DNA from: Mimachlamys varia
Taxonomy: Eukaryota > Mollusca > Bivalvia > Pectinida > Pectinidae
Reading direction: 5' to 3'
DNA length: 64,000 nt
Assembly (NCBI GenBank): GCA_947623455.1
Contig: OX392534.1
Span: forward strand, 14,208,001-14,272,000
Made by a program: the position numbers and the translations under genes. The notes under the pieces are model-generated. The model ran no database searches. It had not been told where the DNA came from and saw only the letters and a list, made by a program, of their open reading frames with translations. Of this stretch, positions 36,390 to 47,503 are shown one piece after another. Position 1 is the stretch's first letter, and each line of letters starts with the position of its first letter.

Positions 36390-37950
36390 GCTTTTGTAAA
36401 AATGTGATGAAGTTATATGTTTTCAGGAGAAGGTTGAGGTACAATGTCCATCTTCCCAAGATTGTCTTCTATTGTTCCATTGCATGCCGAATATGACATT
36501 GTAATGTATAGTGAAGGCAAATGTTTTTTATAAGGCTGTTACAATATTTTTCTATAATGACGTCATAAATATCTATTGTGGCGTCTTCAATTTCATTGTT
36601 GTCTTCACCATATTTGCTGTTAAAAATCTTTTCGAAATAAGTAAATAAAATACAATTATTTAATTTAAATGAAAATTTAAATAGATAAAATTAGAAAAAG
36701 GAATTTGTTCCGAAAATCGGCAGCACAGGTTGTCTACACTATTAGAATAACTTAATTGCCCTAAATAAAACTACAGATGGAGCAAGTAGACTGCATATGA
36801 ATATGGATTATTTTACATGAATACTCTATGTTTCTTCCAGACCAACGTATTTTCGGCTATACACATGCAGTTCTGCAGGTTGGAATCAATCCAAATATAG
36901 AACAATAACTTCCCTTTATCTACAGTCGGGCTGATATTGACCGTAGTTTGGTTACATTATTATTAACTTTTCAATAGTAATTTAGAAAACCAAAGCTGGT
37001 TTATTTAATGAATATCTAAGACTTGCTAGTGATCCTGCCACTTTAAACCCATATGCTTCCCACGTGTGTATGAGATTTACATGCAATTTATACTATAAGC
37101 AACGTGGGCATCTTGCGGCCTTGATAGAAGTTACCATATATGGCTGTCGGAATCTTTTAGTCAAGTCTGAAAGCGTTGGTGCACATTTTTTGACACCATG
37201 ATAAGTTCACGACCATTCATTATGCAACAACAAGATCCGAAATCCTACACGAAAGCAATTCATGCAAATCTCAACTTCAACAAGAATCGATTTTTACCTA
37301 AATTACGATTTCTAAATTGAAAAGAAACAGAATATATTTGTTATGCACAGTAATTGGAAGTCGCTGGATTTTATTATACCATTAGAGTTTCTGTTCAATA
37401 TGTACCAAGGAAGTGGCCAGCTTTATTAAGACGGCCTTGTCTTGTTACACAGAATGCACCAGTGATTGATGATCTCATACATACCATCAACCTTTCACGA
37501 GAGTGTCTGTTTGGATATTTGGTGGTTAGAATGATGCGCTTATTTAGATGTAATGCCCTCGGGACCTTTTCTTTTCGGGAAACGAAGCTAGTAAACCATA
37601 AATATTGTCATTCTAGCGGGTATTAATTAGCGAGCTTGGCGGCGTGTCCGATATATCAACACCTGGGTCCCATTATTCTGAAGTACTCATTATTCTACTT
37701 TTGTTAAGATAGTCTTTTATACTGACTGTCGAAACCGTTCAAGGATGGTCATTTTCCATTGTTTAAAAATTTGGGAAGCATGGCTACTTTTGCGTTGTCC
37801 TCTTGACAACTTAGGCCTTTCGCGGCCTAATTTCTGCAGTATTTTCTTCCGGTTGGCACAGACAAGATCTTGTTTGGATTCCGAGTAAAGACATTCTTCC
37901 AGAAAATTATATTAGACATTTTCTAGTTTTTTTATCAGTCCCCTGCCTTA
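36390..37950. other. Intron 3 spacer
   Basis: No exon or defined element was recognised. Confidence 0.3.
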
Positions 37951-37954
37951 CCTG

Positions 37955-38290
37955 CCGCCTGTCCGTTCGTTCGTCTGTCTGTCTGTCAGTCCGTCATCTT
38001 TTTGGGGTTTCCGTGCATTATTTCTTTAACATGTGCTCATGTTGAACTGAAATTTAGTATGCAGATACATCATGAGGATGTCTAGGTCAAGTTCTGATTT
38101 GGTTACGGTTGAATTATATTTTTACAGAGTTACGGCCCTTTGACTTTGAATTTCTGATAATTCAGTTTCCATGCATTATCTTTGCAATGTGTGTACATAT
38201 TGAATTGAAATTTGGTATACAGATACATCATGGTGATATCTTCGTCAAGTCTTGAAATTTGTTTAATGAATCATTGTATCTTTATAGTGA
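37955..38290. repeat. Dispersed (GTCC/GTCT)-box repeat
   Basis: A GTCCGTTCGTTCGTCTGTCT box is followed by two tandem, diverged copies of a segment of about 135 bp with 'tttccatgcattat-ttt', 'tgaattgaaatttggta' and GCAGATACATCATG. It is related in layout to 13160-13585 and 43860-44215. Confidence 0.6.
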
Positions 38291-38291
38291 T

Positions 38292-38540
38292 TCGGATGGT
38301 CGGGTGGTGCAGTGGAAAGCGCACTTGCCTTTCACCAAGGCGGCCGGGGTTGAATTCCCCGACCGGAAGTGGAATGGTATGGGGTCACCTGGCCGACCAC
38401 GTGGGTTGTCTCAAGGTACTCTTGTTTCCTCCCACAATAAGACCCCTCGCGCGATAACATCCGGATCAACAAAAGTGATTTATAAGTTGTATGACTTGTT
38501 TCATAATTGCTGTAAAATAAATTTAGTTTTTTTAATGTAT
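38292..38540 (+). mobile_element. tRNA-Glu-like SINE (copy 1)
   Basis: The head is GGTGCAGTGGAAAGCGC (A box, about 38304) and GGGGTTGAATTCCCC (B box, about 38346), with an anticodon arm containing CTTTCACCAAGGCGG as in tRNA-Glu(TTC). The body contains CCACGTGGGTT and 'tgtttcctcccacaataagacc'. The tail is 'cataattgctgtaaaataaat'. A close second copy lies on the other strand at 45530-45757 and a partial third at 53787-53873. Confidence 0.85.
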
Positions 38541-38544
38541 CATT

Positions 38545-40060
38545 TTTTGCTTGCGGGGTCCGGTAGGGGTCATGTATTGCTTCAGCAATACTCAATATGC
38601 TTGTTTTATGTATTTGTTTATTTATTTTTGCAATGGACATGTACAGTGGAAATTGTATCCAACATTTCGTTTTAATTGTTTACATCATTTCAAGAAATCA
38701 AACTTAATCATTATGGGGAAAACACTATTTTATTGTCAATTTGTATTGTTTGTAAAGTTACATGACGTCTTCATTTTTGTTGTCAATGTTGTAATCCGAA
38801 TGTTGGTATATATTATGCTTTTTTTGTCAATTCAACAGCATTTGTTTCAAGAGAGTAACAAAAACATCCAATAATAGCTGTATGGAGCACATATCATTAG
38901 CGAGTGCAATTAAGACATCGAAAACCCTTTTCCGGGATGGCCCTTCATATACGCTGTATACGAGCGTCTTGTCTGATAGCCGACAGATGAGTTATATTTA
39001 CCTCAGGAGTGACGTGTATGTCTATACTGACATTTACCGTAAAGCCAATATCTAATATACTCGGGCACAGCAGGGTGTCCCGTAAATGGTCAATTATTAA
39101 CCTAAGGTGGATACAGTTATCAGTATCTATAATAGAAACACCAGCGGCAGGATCGGTAGAGAGCGTCCTAATTGATTTACAATTAAAGAATTCCCGCCAT
39201 ATTCAATGGTTCGTTGTTAAGTTTAGGTATTTTTTCATCTGCCCTGAACCCGTATATAGCAACCAGTCATTAATAATTTCTTAACGATAGCTAGAAACGG
39301 CATAAAGGTCAGCAGCAATACATACTGACCGGAGCCGGCAGCACGCTTTCCAGGAAACGAACGCACACGTTCAAAGACGTATGGCTTCTCTGAATTTCTT
39401 TAACCTTTCTGTTCATACACAGCTTATAGCTCTGTGATCAAATAAAAACACATTTGTGTTTAATGTTTTTTATCATTAAAATGAGTTTTGATCAGTATCA
39501 TGGTGGCTTCTCCAAAAATTAGATTATCTAGCTGTCGTGACATGTCGCATGACCGATCTGCATTGTAAATGTTTGAATTGTTTTTAAGAATAGCTCTACA
39601 AAGCCAATAAAAATGTACAGCGCTCTTAAACCTTTCATGGGCTCGCATGCGGCGAAGATCAATGGAACTGAGACGCAGGGAAGCCATATTATCGAATGGA
39701 AAGATAAATTGGTCTAAGGCGTTTCTGTTGTATCAGAAAGGCTTGTCATTTTCTCTTTAACCAACAATTCCATCACTTGGTTAAGTCGTTACAACGATGA
39801 GTCGGTTGCCTATTAGAACCATTTATCATTTTCTAAACTTTAGGGCATACAATATGCAGTTTGTAACAGTTCAGATGATCGTGCGTTTTTTTCTACAAAT
39901 GAATATATCTAAAACCTGATTGATACGGGTTCGAGTAATGTTTTATCAGTGCTGATTTTTATTGTATTTTTAAATTGTGAATTGATGGTGCAACCCTGTC
40001 AGATAATTACTTATTGTATATATATGTACCACAATGTGTTTACAATGTGTTTGATTCTAG
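38545..40060. other. Intron 3 spacer
   Basis: No exon or defined element was recognised. ORFs here are short and overlap on both strands. Confidence 0.3.
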
Positions 40061-40505
40061 TAAAGATGACGTAACACACACATGTTGTACGATTTAGATT
40101 TAGTACGCATCATACAGCTGTTGGTTCCTTCTGGGACTCGTCAGTGATGCGAGGGGCCAAAAAATGTCTGAATTAATGTAGAAGGAGAAGGGTCATAATC
40201 GTATAACCCCTTTAATTTATGAATTCGAAGTAAAATTCAAATTTTCGTAGTACACGATTTGAAATTATACAGAACTAGTTTAATTTTTCTTCTAAATTCA
40301 TAAATTAAAGGGGTTTTACGCACCTGACCCCTCTGCTTCTACATTAGTTTAGAAAGTTTGGATTCCTACCTTTTGGACCCTAGCATCACTGAAGAGTCCT
40401 AGGAGGACGAAACAGCTGTATGATGCAGTTTAATTATTGTTTGCGGCATACTGTATCTATTACTAAATTTAAGAGGTGCAGCATATGTGTGTGTTACGTC
40501 ATCAT
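40061..40505. mobile_element. Full palindromic MITE (reference copy of its family)
   Basis: The ends are TAAAGATGACGTAACACACA and, on the other strand from the right, TAATGATGACGTAACACACA. Pairing runs inward through GCATCATACAGCTG, AGGACTC-TCAGTGATGC and GAAGGGTCA-toward 'cccctttaatttatgaatt'. Each arm is about 200 bp with an unpaired centre of about 60 bp that holds a TACACGATTTGAAATTA segment. Half or partial copies are at 28790-28978, 34530-34850, 45290-45446 and 59395-59460. There is no coding capacity. Confidence 0.85.
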
Positions 40506-40509
40506 TAAA

Positions 40510-41415
40510 CTAGTTCTGTGTAATTTCAAATCGTTTACTACGAAAGTATGTATATCATGAACCGTGTCACTACTGAAATGAAATAGCTGTGCCTATGGAA
40601 AGTAACGATGATCGAAACACACAGTTCGTCCTTACCAGGCGAATCCAATTGACCCACATACTGTGGCGTAAGAGCGGGAAGCGCTGTCGACAACCCCTTC
40701 GTCGTATACCATACACTGGCCACTCATGACGCCTAACAGGAAACACTTTGGATCAATTTCGCGCGGAAACTATATTCTAATCAAATCAACACAAAGCTGA
40801 CACTAACATATAGAATAAAGTTTAAGGGGAAGTTGAACGTAAGCGTGAACCATTTCCTTCACATCCGGAAAATTGCCCGTTAACTTGAATGTATTGAGAC
40901 ATCTAACAGCATGGCATTTATATCTATATATTGTCCATCCTAGTAAACTGGTAGAAAAACTCCGGAAAGGGTTGACAGAGACCGTTTGAGCTTTTGCACT
41001 GTTTACATTTTTGCACCAAGGATTGTTTCAAACTAATGCTATTTTTGCTCTCTATTTCTTTGGTTCTCCGTATGGAGTAAGACAGCAATTTTTTTCGTGT
41101 AAAAATGAAGCCGATACTCTTTCTGGGAACCGTTACATGATGAACAGCGTTAGTATTCATCCTCTTCAATCTCTACAAGCAAATAGCACTGTGTCGAATT
41201 AAAGCTTTATGCATGTTGTAGATGTACAAAGATCAATCAGATATGCATCATGGTGCTGCTATTTTGCCAAGAGTCGTTTATGACCAGTTAATCTATAATA
41301 TCATGTCGCATAACATTCCGACTTCATGCGCATGGATATCAGGCATGAATTCGAAAAAAAAACAAATTTCTTTGTAAATGTATTAAAAAAATAATGTTGC
41401 CATTAAATAATAAAC
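40510..41415. other. Intron 3 spacer
   Basis: The first 80 bp repeat the TTCAAATCG-TACTACGAA segment seen at 34780-34850. Beyond that no exon or element was recognised. Confidence 0.35.
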
Positions 41416-41419
41416 TGCA

Positions 41420-41700
41420 ATTATTCTAGGGCTTGCTCTGAGTATTGGGATTTTCGTGATAGCCAGCTGCTGACGAACAAACTTGCGGATTCAGGGATTC
41501 AAAAGATGCAGGTTGATGAAGACTATGGACAAGTTTTATGGTCGCCATCTTGGTCTCATTGAGAAACTCAAAAACATCCATCTACATATCACACAAAGAT
41601 ACAGAATATCTTTAGTGTGCTCACTTCTTGTGATTGACAATGATGACAAAGACCAACCAATGTGACGCTTTGGTATTGTCTGATTTTTGCTAGAGATGAC
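41420..41700 (+). mobile_element. Probable Penelope-like RT element, 3' part (copy E), tail-to-tail with copy F
   Basis: It reads on the plus strand from the YSRAC box ('tattctagggcttgctctgagtat') through the TTTTATGGTCGCCATCTTGG segment (KFYGRHLG). A piece of about 50 bp (CTCAAAAACATCCATC and on) is then inverted relative to its neighbours. The copy ends at GACGCTTTGGTATTGTCTGA. Only a few bases separate this end from the same end of the next copy in the opposite direction. Confidence 0.75.
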
Positions 41701-41711
41701 AAAAAAAACCA

Positions 41712-42590
41712 GAGAATACCAAAGCGTCAACATAACCATAATCCGAACTTAAAATCGATTAAACTAGGGGCAAAATAGGAACAAAGGAAAGATTTACATG
41801 GAGTCTCTCGTAAAAGCACAATAGAATAAGACCAGATGTTCCGGAAGAGTAAGCGTCTTCTGCTTCATCGACGACACCCGCCATGTAAATCTTGGTCACA
41901 TCCAAGTAAACAACAATCCTCAAAATGAGAACCGAGTCACCATTGTCATCACAACAAGTCAACACACTAACAAGCAAACTCAAAAACGTCCATCTTCATA
42001 TCACACAAAGATACAGAATAAATAAAGATGATATCAAGATGGGGACCATAAAACTTGCCCACAGTCTTCATCAACTTTCATCTCTCGAATCCCTGTGCCG
42101 TAAGTTTGTTCGTCAGCAGTTGACATCTATCACGAAAATTTCGATATTCAGTGCAAGCCCTAGAATAACGAATCAACTGCGTCATGTAAACACCAAAGAA
42201 TGGAGAAGAAGGGATGTTATTATCAAGAAAGGGAAAGTTCATGTTTGGAAAATCGAAATCGTTACGTTTATCATACAGCTAAGTAGTAAGTTGCCCGTGT
42301 TGGTCATAGCTTAAGTAAAGATCGAGGTAAGAAGCTGATGTAGGAGAATCTGTTGTGTCTTCAATCTCAAGTTCAGTAGGGTATATACGATCGACTTGGT
42401 CAGCAAACTTCTTGTTGTTTATAGACAACACATCGTCGATATACCTGAAAGTGAAATTAAAAGATTTGGCAAGGTTTTTGTTACCCGTCCTGATAAGCCC
42501 CTCGACAAATTCAGCCTCGTATGAAAACAAAAACAAGTCAGCCAAAAGTGGTGCAAAAAGACCAACCAATGTGTTGAAGCACAATTATTA
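41712..42590 (-). mobile_element. Probable Penelope-like RT element with YIDD reverse transcriptase core (copy F)
   Basis: On the minus strand, 42584-42279 is an open frame of 101 residues with the RT palm: FAPLLADLF (residues 10-18), SYEAEF (21-26) and the catalytic box FRYIDDVLS (46-54), then the YPTELEIEDTTD stretch and SYLDLYL. A frameshift follows at about 42280. The remaining C-terminus (LIRYSRAC- and KFYGRHLG-type boxes) is still readable in pieces down to about 42040, and the 3' UTR runs to 41712. The FRYIDD box with a SYEAEF motif upstream is typical of RTs I associate with Penelope-like elements of invertebrates, possibly the Naiad group. The clade call is from memory and unsure. 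The frameshift and missing 5' part make it inactive. Confidence 0.8.
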
Positions 42591-42599
42591 TCTTGGGTA

Positions 42600-43545
42600 G
42601 AAATATCTTTCGATTAAAAAAAACATACGAAAGTCCATAAAAAATAATTTGAATGTAGGATGGAAATACGCTATGCTTTCAAGTTATTGTTTGAGTAAAA
42701 CATTATGTAAATAAAATTTGTCAGTAATCCAAAGGGGGTGCATTCTGAAGGAATACATTATTTAGTGTCTTTAAGTCATTACGTTGAAAAGGAATCAGGA
42801 TTTCGCCTTGCGTTGCATTTGTGCCGTTCGTTTTATTGTTTTCCTCGACAAATAGTCTCATCATCATTTTCCATGATGAGAGGTTGATGGTTATCAAATT
42901 TATCTCAGTAAAGTTTTTGAGGCACGAAGTATATTCTTATTAAAGAATAAAGCTGGTATAGGCCTTGCCTGTTGCTCAATCCTATTAAATCATGTTGATT
43001 TGATAAAGTATTTCGAAATGAAATTAGATTTAAGAAGAAGTTAAAAAAGATTTCTTTTCTCCAATTTCTTTTACTGGAAAACAGCATTTTATTTGTTGGA
43101 AATGCATTATTCTTGTTTCTGTGCCAATTGTCATGTATTGGCAATACTGGTTTAAAACATGCTTATATTAATTCGTATTAAAAGACTTCGATGGAATCGT
43201 TTTCAAGTTGATACGAACTCCATGTTAGTGTTAAACGTTTATCAATTTGTGGCATGTGCATGAAATTCTTAAAGAACACCTACATTTACACATTCAATCT
43301 GGATGTTTTTCATTGAGATGAGCGATAGATTTCATAAATTCATTAAATGAAATGTCAATGTCTTGAACATGCTTCCAAAACAACTACTTGACGTACTTCA
43401 AGTACTCAATGACCCTAGCTGTTAAGCTTTTATCATCTTACAAACCAACGTTTTTATTGGAGCTGTTTTCCGGGCTTCGTGTTGTCCTTTGTCTAATACA
43501 CAATATATTAATTTGACACCCATTTTGCATTCAAAGCACAGAAGG
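42600..43545. other. Flank of copy F, possibly decayed upstream part of the same element
   Basis: The stretch lies where the N-terminal half of the RT would be. The minus strand has only broken frames (for example 43144-42905) in which I cannot point to conserved motifs, so I leave it unassigned. Confidence 0.3.
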
Positions 43546-43547
43546 TC

Positions 43548-43840
43548 GGATGTCGTCGATCAAGCAGAAGACAAAAAAAGGAAAAGAGACTATCGAAGCG
43601 TCACAAAACCATAGTCCGAATTTAAAATCGATTAAACTACGGGTAAAATGGAGACCTCTGTAAAAGTACATCGACGACACCCGCCATGTAAATCGTGGTC
43701 TCTTCCAAGTAAACATCAAGTCCTCAAAGTGAGAACCGATTCATCATTCTCAATTAAAAGAAGTAAGCATACTCAAAAACATCCATCTTCATGTCACACA
43801 AAGATACAAAATATTTCTCAATGAGACAACACTAACACAT
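43548..43840 (-). mobile_element. 3' fragment of the probable Penelope-like RT family (copy G), with short opposite piece
   Basis: The minus-strand 3' UTR of the family runs from about 43835 to 43575 ('aaaaacatccatcttcatgtcacacaaagatac', GACGACACCCGCCATGTAAATC, 'aaaatcgattaaacta'). A plus-strand piece of the same UTR (GGATGTCGTCGATCAAGCAG, 43548-43567) abuts its end, again a tail-to-tail arrangement. Confidence 0.65.
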
Positions 43841-43859
43841 CTGGAACACTTTATTTTTT

Positions 43860-44215
43860 TGCTTTTTTCCCTTTTTGTCTCCCGGTTTCAACGAAACGAG
43901 GGATATTTATTTGAGTTTTTTCGTCTGTCCGTTTGTCAGTCTGTCATATTTCGTTTCCGTGCAGTAACGGCAACAAATATTATCCAATTTTCTTGAAACT
44001 GGGTTATAAGGTAAAATGCCTCGAGGGATCGGCCATGTTCGAACGCCACCTGTGGTGGATGTTATTTGGCGGAGTCATGGCCCTTTGACTAACCAAAAAT
44101 GTTATTTTCTTTTGTTTTTGTGCAATAACGGCAACACATATCCGATTTTCTTGAAACTTGGTATTATTGCCTAAAGGGCTCAGCAAAGTTCGATCAGCAC
44201 CACCTTAAGGTGTAG
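43860..44215. repeat. Dispersed repeat with GTCTGTCCGTTTGTC box, copy 2 (inverted to 13160-13585)
   Basis: It carries the 'caacgaaacgaggg' end, the (GTCC/GTCT) box, and two copies of 'cgtgcagtaacggcaacaaatat' with 'ttcttgaaact-ggt'. It ends near 'gatcagcaccacc'. It is the opposite strand of the copy in intron 2. Confidence 0.6.
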
Positions 44216-44229
44216 TCAAAGTGTACTTT

Positions 44230-45285
44230 AAATTTACCTCTTGCTCCATTGGATGTATGATCTCATAAACCAAGAAAAATCAAAGGTTATTTTTTATATT
44301 TACAGTATTCTGTAAATTGTTCATAATATTTCTGTTCAATATAGCCATTGGCGGCCATAGATTTCATTTAAAAAAAAACCGTAAAAACGGTTCAATAAAC
44401 ATAACAGCAAGAAGTTTGCATCAGCTGTGGATAACTCCGCCCATGCCCATTGCTGATGACATCATACAATAAGTGACTCGAATTGGGTAATCTGCATAGT
44501 TCCACCCACGTGTATTACTGTCGACATCATAGAAATAGGCACGTCCTCAAGTATAGTTATTGGAAAAAATCTAGTTTGCAGGACAATAGTTATAGAGTGA
44601 ATGTCAGTGTATATTGTAAATATAAGACTATAAAGATGCATAACATTTTCATTCTAAAAATGGATAACACAATTTTGAAGTGTGAACATTTCTAAATCGA
44701 AATAAGAATGATAAAACTTGATAGATGCAATGTGCATTCGTGTACATGTAACATGTAAAAATGTCATCTTCCTTTTTGAATTAACAATGATTCTACATTT
44801 CATTCGGTCGAAATACCATCAATCTTATTATTTTGTTGTGTTTTGCTGGTTTGTGATTTAAATTTTGGACTTGTCATTCCAAAATTCACGGTTTTCATTA
44901 AAAATATCGTTAATCACATGCTGGGCCTTTCTTTGTCTTTTTAAGGATTGTTGCATGCGTGTGTCAAGAAAATTTAAAGTCGTGTTGTTTGAACGCTGAC
45001 ATGGTTGATCATTGTCGTTAAAATAACTAATGGAACTCCAATGAACCTGCTGCGTATAACAAGCTTTTTTCTGCGTTGTTAGTTTTAAAATTACGCCAAT
45101 TTATTGTCAAGTGAAGGTTAGTGTGGTCTGCTTTGGGCTTTTGATAAAGTGTTTTATATTAAATGATGTTCTCTGCTCCAAAGAAAAACAGATCTCAGCT
45201 TCAGAAAATATACTGAGTCTGAAAAGTGTATACATTATGTAATGGTTGTAGGTCTTAGTTTCAAATTGATGATGCAAACTTAAGC
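44230..45285. other. Intron 3 spacer
   Basis: No exon or defined element was recognised. Confidence 0.3.
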
Positions 45286-45289
45286 CTTG

Positions 45290-45446
45290 CAGTAAATGCT
45301 TCTAGTGGGAGGTTTCTAGCATCGCTGTAGAGTACTCGGAGGACGAAACAGCTGTATGATGCAGTTTAATAAATGTTTTCGGCATAATGTATTTACAACT
45401 TAATTTATAAGGTGCAGCATATGTGTGTGTTACGTCATCTTTAATA
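45290..45446 (-). repeat. Half copy of the palindromic MITE
   Basis: TCTAGCATCGCTGTAGAGTA, GGAGGACGAAACAGCTGTAT and the terminal GTGTGTTACGTCATCTTTAA match the right arm of the 40-kb element. Confidence 0.75.
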
Positions 45447-45529
45447 ATTAGGGGGTGGCAGACCTGCTGGTGATTTTTTTAGTCCCCGAGGTTTGCTGGA
45501 CCCCCAAAGCCACAGTATATAATAGTATA

Positions 45530-45757
45530 TAAACTTTATTTATTTTACAACAATTATGAAACAAGCTATATAACTTATATTAATCACTCTTGTTGGCCCG
45601 GATGTTAGCGCGCGAGTGGTCTTATTGTGGGAGGAAACCGGAGTACCCGGAGAAAACCCACGTGGTCGGGCAGGTGACCCCGTACCTTTTCACGTCCGAT
45701 CGGGGAATAGAACCCCGGCCGCCTTGGTGAAAGGCAAGTGTGCAATCCACTGCACCA
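45530..45757 (-). mobile_element. tRNA-Glu-like SINE (copy 2)
   Basis: The minus strand repeats the layout at 38292-38540: CTTTCACCAAGGCGG anticodon arm, body with CCACGTGGGTTTTCTCCGGG and GTACTCCGGTTTCCTCCCAC, tail 'cataattgttgtaaaataaataaag' (complement of 45535-45560). Here the core (45625-45660 on the plus strand) is better preserved than in copy 1. Confidence 0.85.
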
Positions 45758-45830
45758 CCTTCATATCGTACAAGATATTTGTCAAGGAGACCAAGATGGC
45801 GACCATAAAACTTGCTCATAATCTTCAAAA
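45758..45830 (-). mobile_element. Short fragment of the probable Penelope-like RT family (copy H1)
   Basis: CAAGATGGCGACCATAAAAC and the neighbouring 'cttgctcataatcttca' match the RT C-terminus coding strand in complement. A plus-strand 3' UTR piece of the same family is at 46125-46260 (GGATGTCGTCGATAAAGCAA to 'tttaatcgatttta'). Confidence 0.55.
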
Positions 45831-46124
45831 TATGCTTCGGTATCCCTTTGTAAGCGATAAGTACACCAATTCACAGGCATTTTCCCCAGTTTTATTTAAT
45901 TGCTACATACAATTACAAACTAGTTGATATAAGCATATTTAATCGATGGGTGGTAGGTTCCAAAAGTCCAATGGTCCTTTTAAACTATGGCAATAGAACT
46001 TACATTAACAATAACCTGAAATGGCAGCAAAGAACTATTACTTCGTTAACCGGTACAATACTGATATATAGGTTGTTCACAACCAAGTCAGGAGATATTA
46101 TCATATTACCTATTTTCAACGTTG

Positions 46125-46260
46125 GATGTCGTCGATAAAGCAAACGACGCTTACACTAACGGAACGCATGGTCTGATTATCTTGTATCTGTTCCAAGGGT
46201 CTCCGGGTAAAAGAGTTTCCTTTGTTCATATTTTGCCCCAAGTTTAATCGATTTTAGATT
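46125..46260 (+). mobile_element. 3' UTR fragment of the probable Penelope-like RT family (copy H2)
   Basis: It holds the GATGTCGTCGATAAAGC box, the 'gaacgcatggtctgattatcttgta' segment and TTCCTTTGTTCATATTTTGC, then the conserved 'tttaatcgattttagatt' end. Confidence 0.6.
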
Positions 46261-46264
46261 CTGT

Positions 46265-47132
46265 ATATTTTATCAAAAGAAACTAATTTAGGTCATTGTT
46301 TGCCAATTAAGAATCTGTGTTTTGTTAAATGTGTATAGTTTATCTATATTTTCATTTTCCGTTTGAACAATGGTTCTTGTATAATGTCATACAGTAATCC
46401 GACGATGCAGAAACTGTAATTATGCTTTTGGCAGTTATGCCAGGAAACTTGTTTTATTGGAGGGCATACCATTGCATTGTTCATTGGCATTAATTAGTCC
46501 ATCTGTTCGAATCTAGTTTAACGGAACAAATTAAAAATAACATGGTTCGATTGCATTAAAATTCGTCCTTACACCTGCGCATTCAAAGAGTTGAAGACAT
46601 ACAAAAATTGTCTGCAATATAGAACGACAAATTGACTTTTGCGCCTAGCTCGAAGAATTGAACTACATTTGTAGCTGTTTCAGCCTCATGCTATGTTTGA
46701 CGCCGCAGGGGTCAGATAACTCTAGTATCTAAAACAAAAAATTGTATTATCAACAATAAGGCAACGACATTAAACCTGAAGCAAGTTTAGATGTATTGTA
46801 AAAGTACAATGTAAGATAAAATAGCTGGCCTTATGAAAAATATCAAGGTCACTGTGATAAGTATGTACATATATTTCAGCGAAATCTTCTGACAATAGGT
46901 TGAACTGTTAAAGGTCATTTTCTGTGACCAGTATAATATAGCTTAGCTAAAGAAGAAACATAACCTGTACGTTATGAACTTGAAGGGTCACGGGACTCTT
47001 GTTTTACAGAAGCTTGTTGTACTCTAGATCTGATACGGGATTGTGTGTGTACGATTCCGTTGTAAAAGTTACAATAAAGGATTTGTTTTTATTGAAGTGT
47101 TACTACACGTGACTTCAATTGTATACTTTCAG
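46265..47132. other. End of intron 3 and splice acceptor
   Basis: No element was recognised. The intron closes with 'tgtatactttcAG' at 47131-47132. Confidence 0.4.
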
Positions 47133-47503
47133 AGGAAGGCCAAATGAGATTCAGGATCTACATGTGTAGGGAGGAGCGATGTCTGTATGCGTCACTTCCG
47201 GGAGAATCTCGAAGCCTCGCTCTACTTCTTGGTAACTCTTCATTGGACTTTAAAACTGGCCGTTTGACCACCGACTTTTCCTCCGAGGTACCACAGCAAC
47301 TAGCCGCGTTATTTGTTTTTGGTGTCTTGACCGTTCTGTGTGTTCCTCGTCCTGACTCATGGGTCCCCGGTCAGTCTGTGTCGACTGGAACTACCAGCCA
47401 TCTCTCTCTTCATTCTTCAGTTGTCGGACGCGCTTGTGGGCTTCATGTGCAGACACCATCAAACCCCTACCTTTCCAGCTTGAGGGCAAAACAGAACAAG
47501 TAG
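47133..47503 (+). CDS. GRDP-family protein, last coding exon found
   Basis: The exon follows TATACTTTCAG. Its first two bases complete a Gln codon with the single base left by exon 3. It encodes residues 584-705 and stops at TAG 47501-47503. The first part (FRIYMCREERCLYASLPGES, then ALLLGNSSLDFKTGRL, then QQLAALFVFGVLTVLCVPRP) fits the conserved C-terminal domain of animal family members, including the 'aal-f-vlfvlC-P' signature. The last 40 or so residues are Ser/Thr-rich and unremarkable. No glycine-rich tail is present. I see no obvious AATAAA in the next 150 bp. Either the gene ends here with a weak signal, or a donor inside the tail sends the transcript to exons beyond, which I did not find. 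Confidence in the first 85 residues is high, in the end modest. Confidence 0.78.

Noticed and set aside
38292..38365. tRNA-Glu gene candidate
   Set aside because: The acceptor stem does not pair, and the head is attached to a repeated SINE body.
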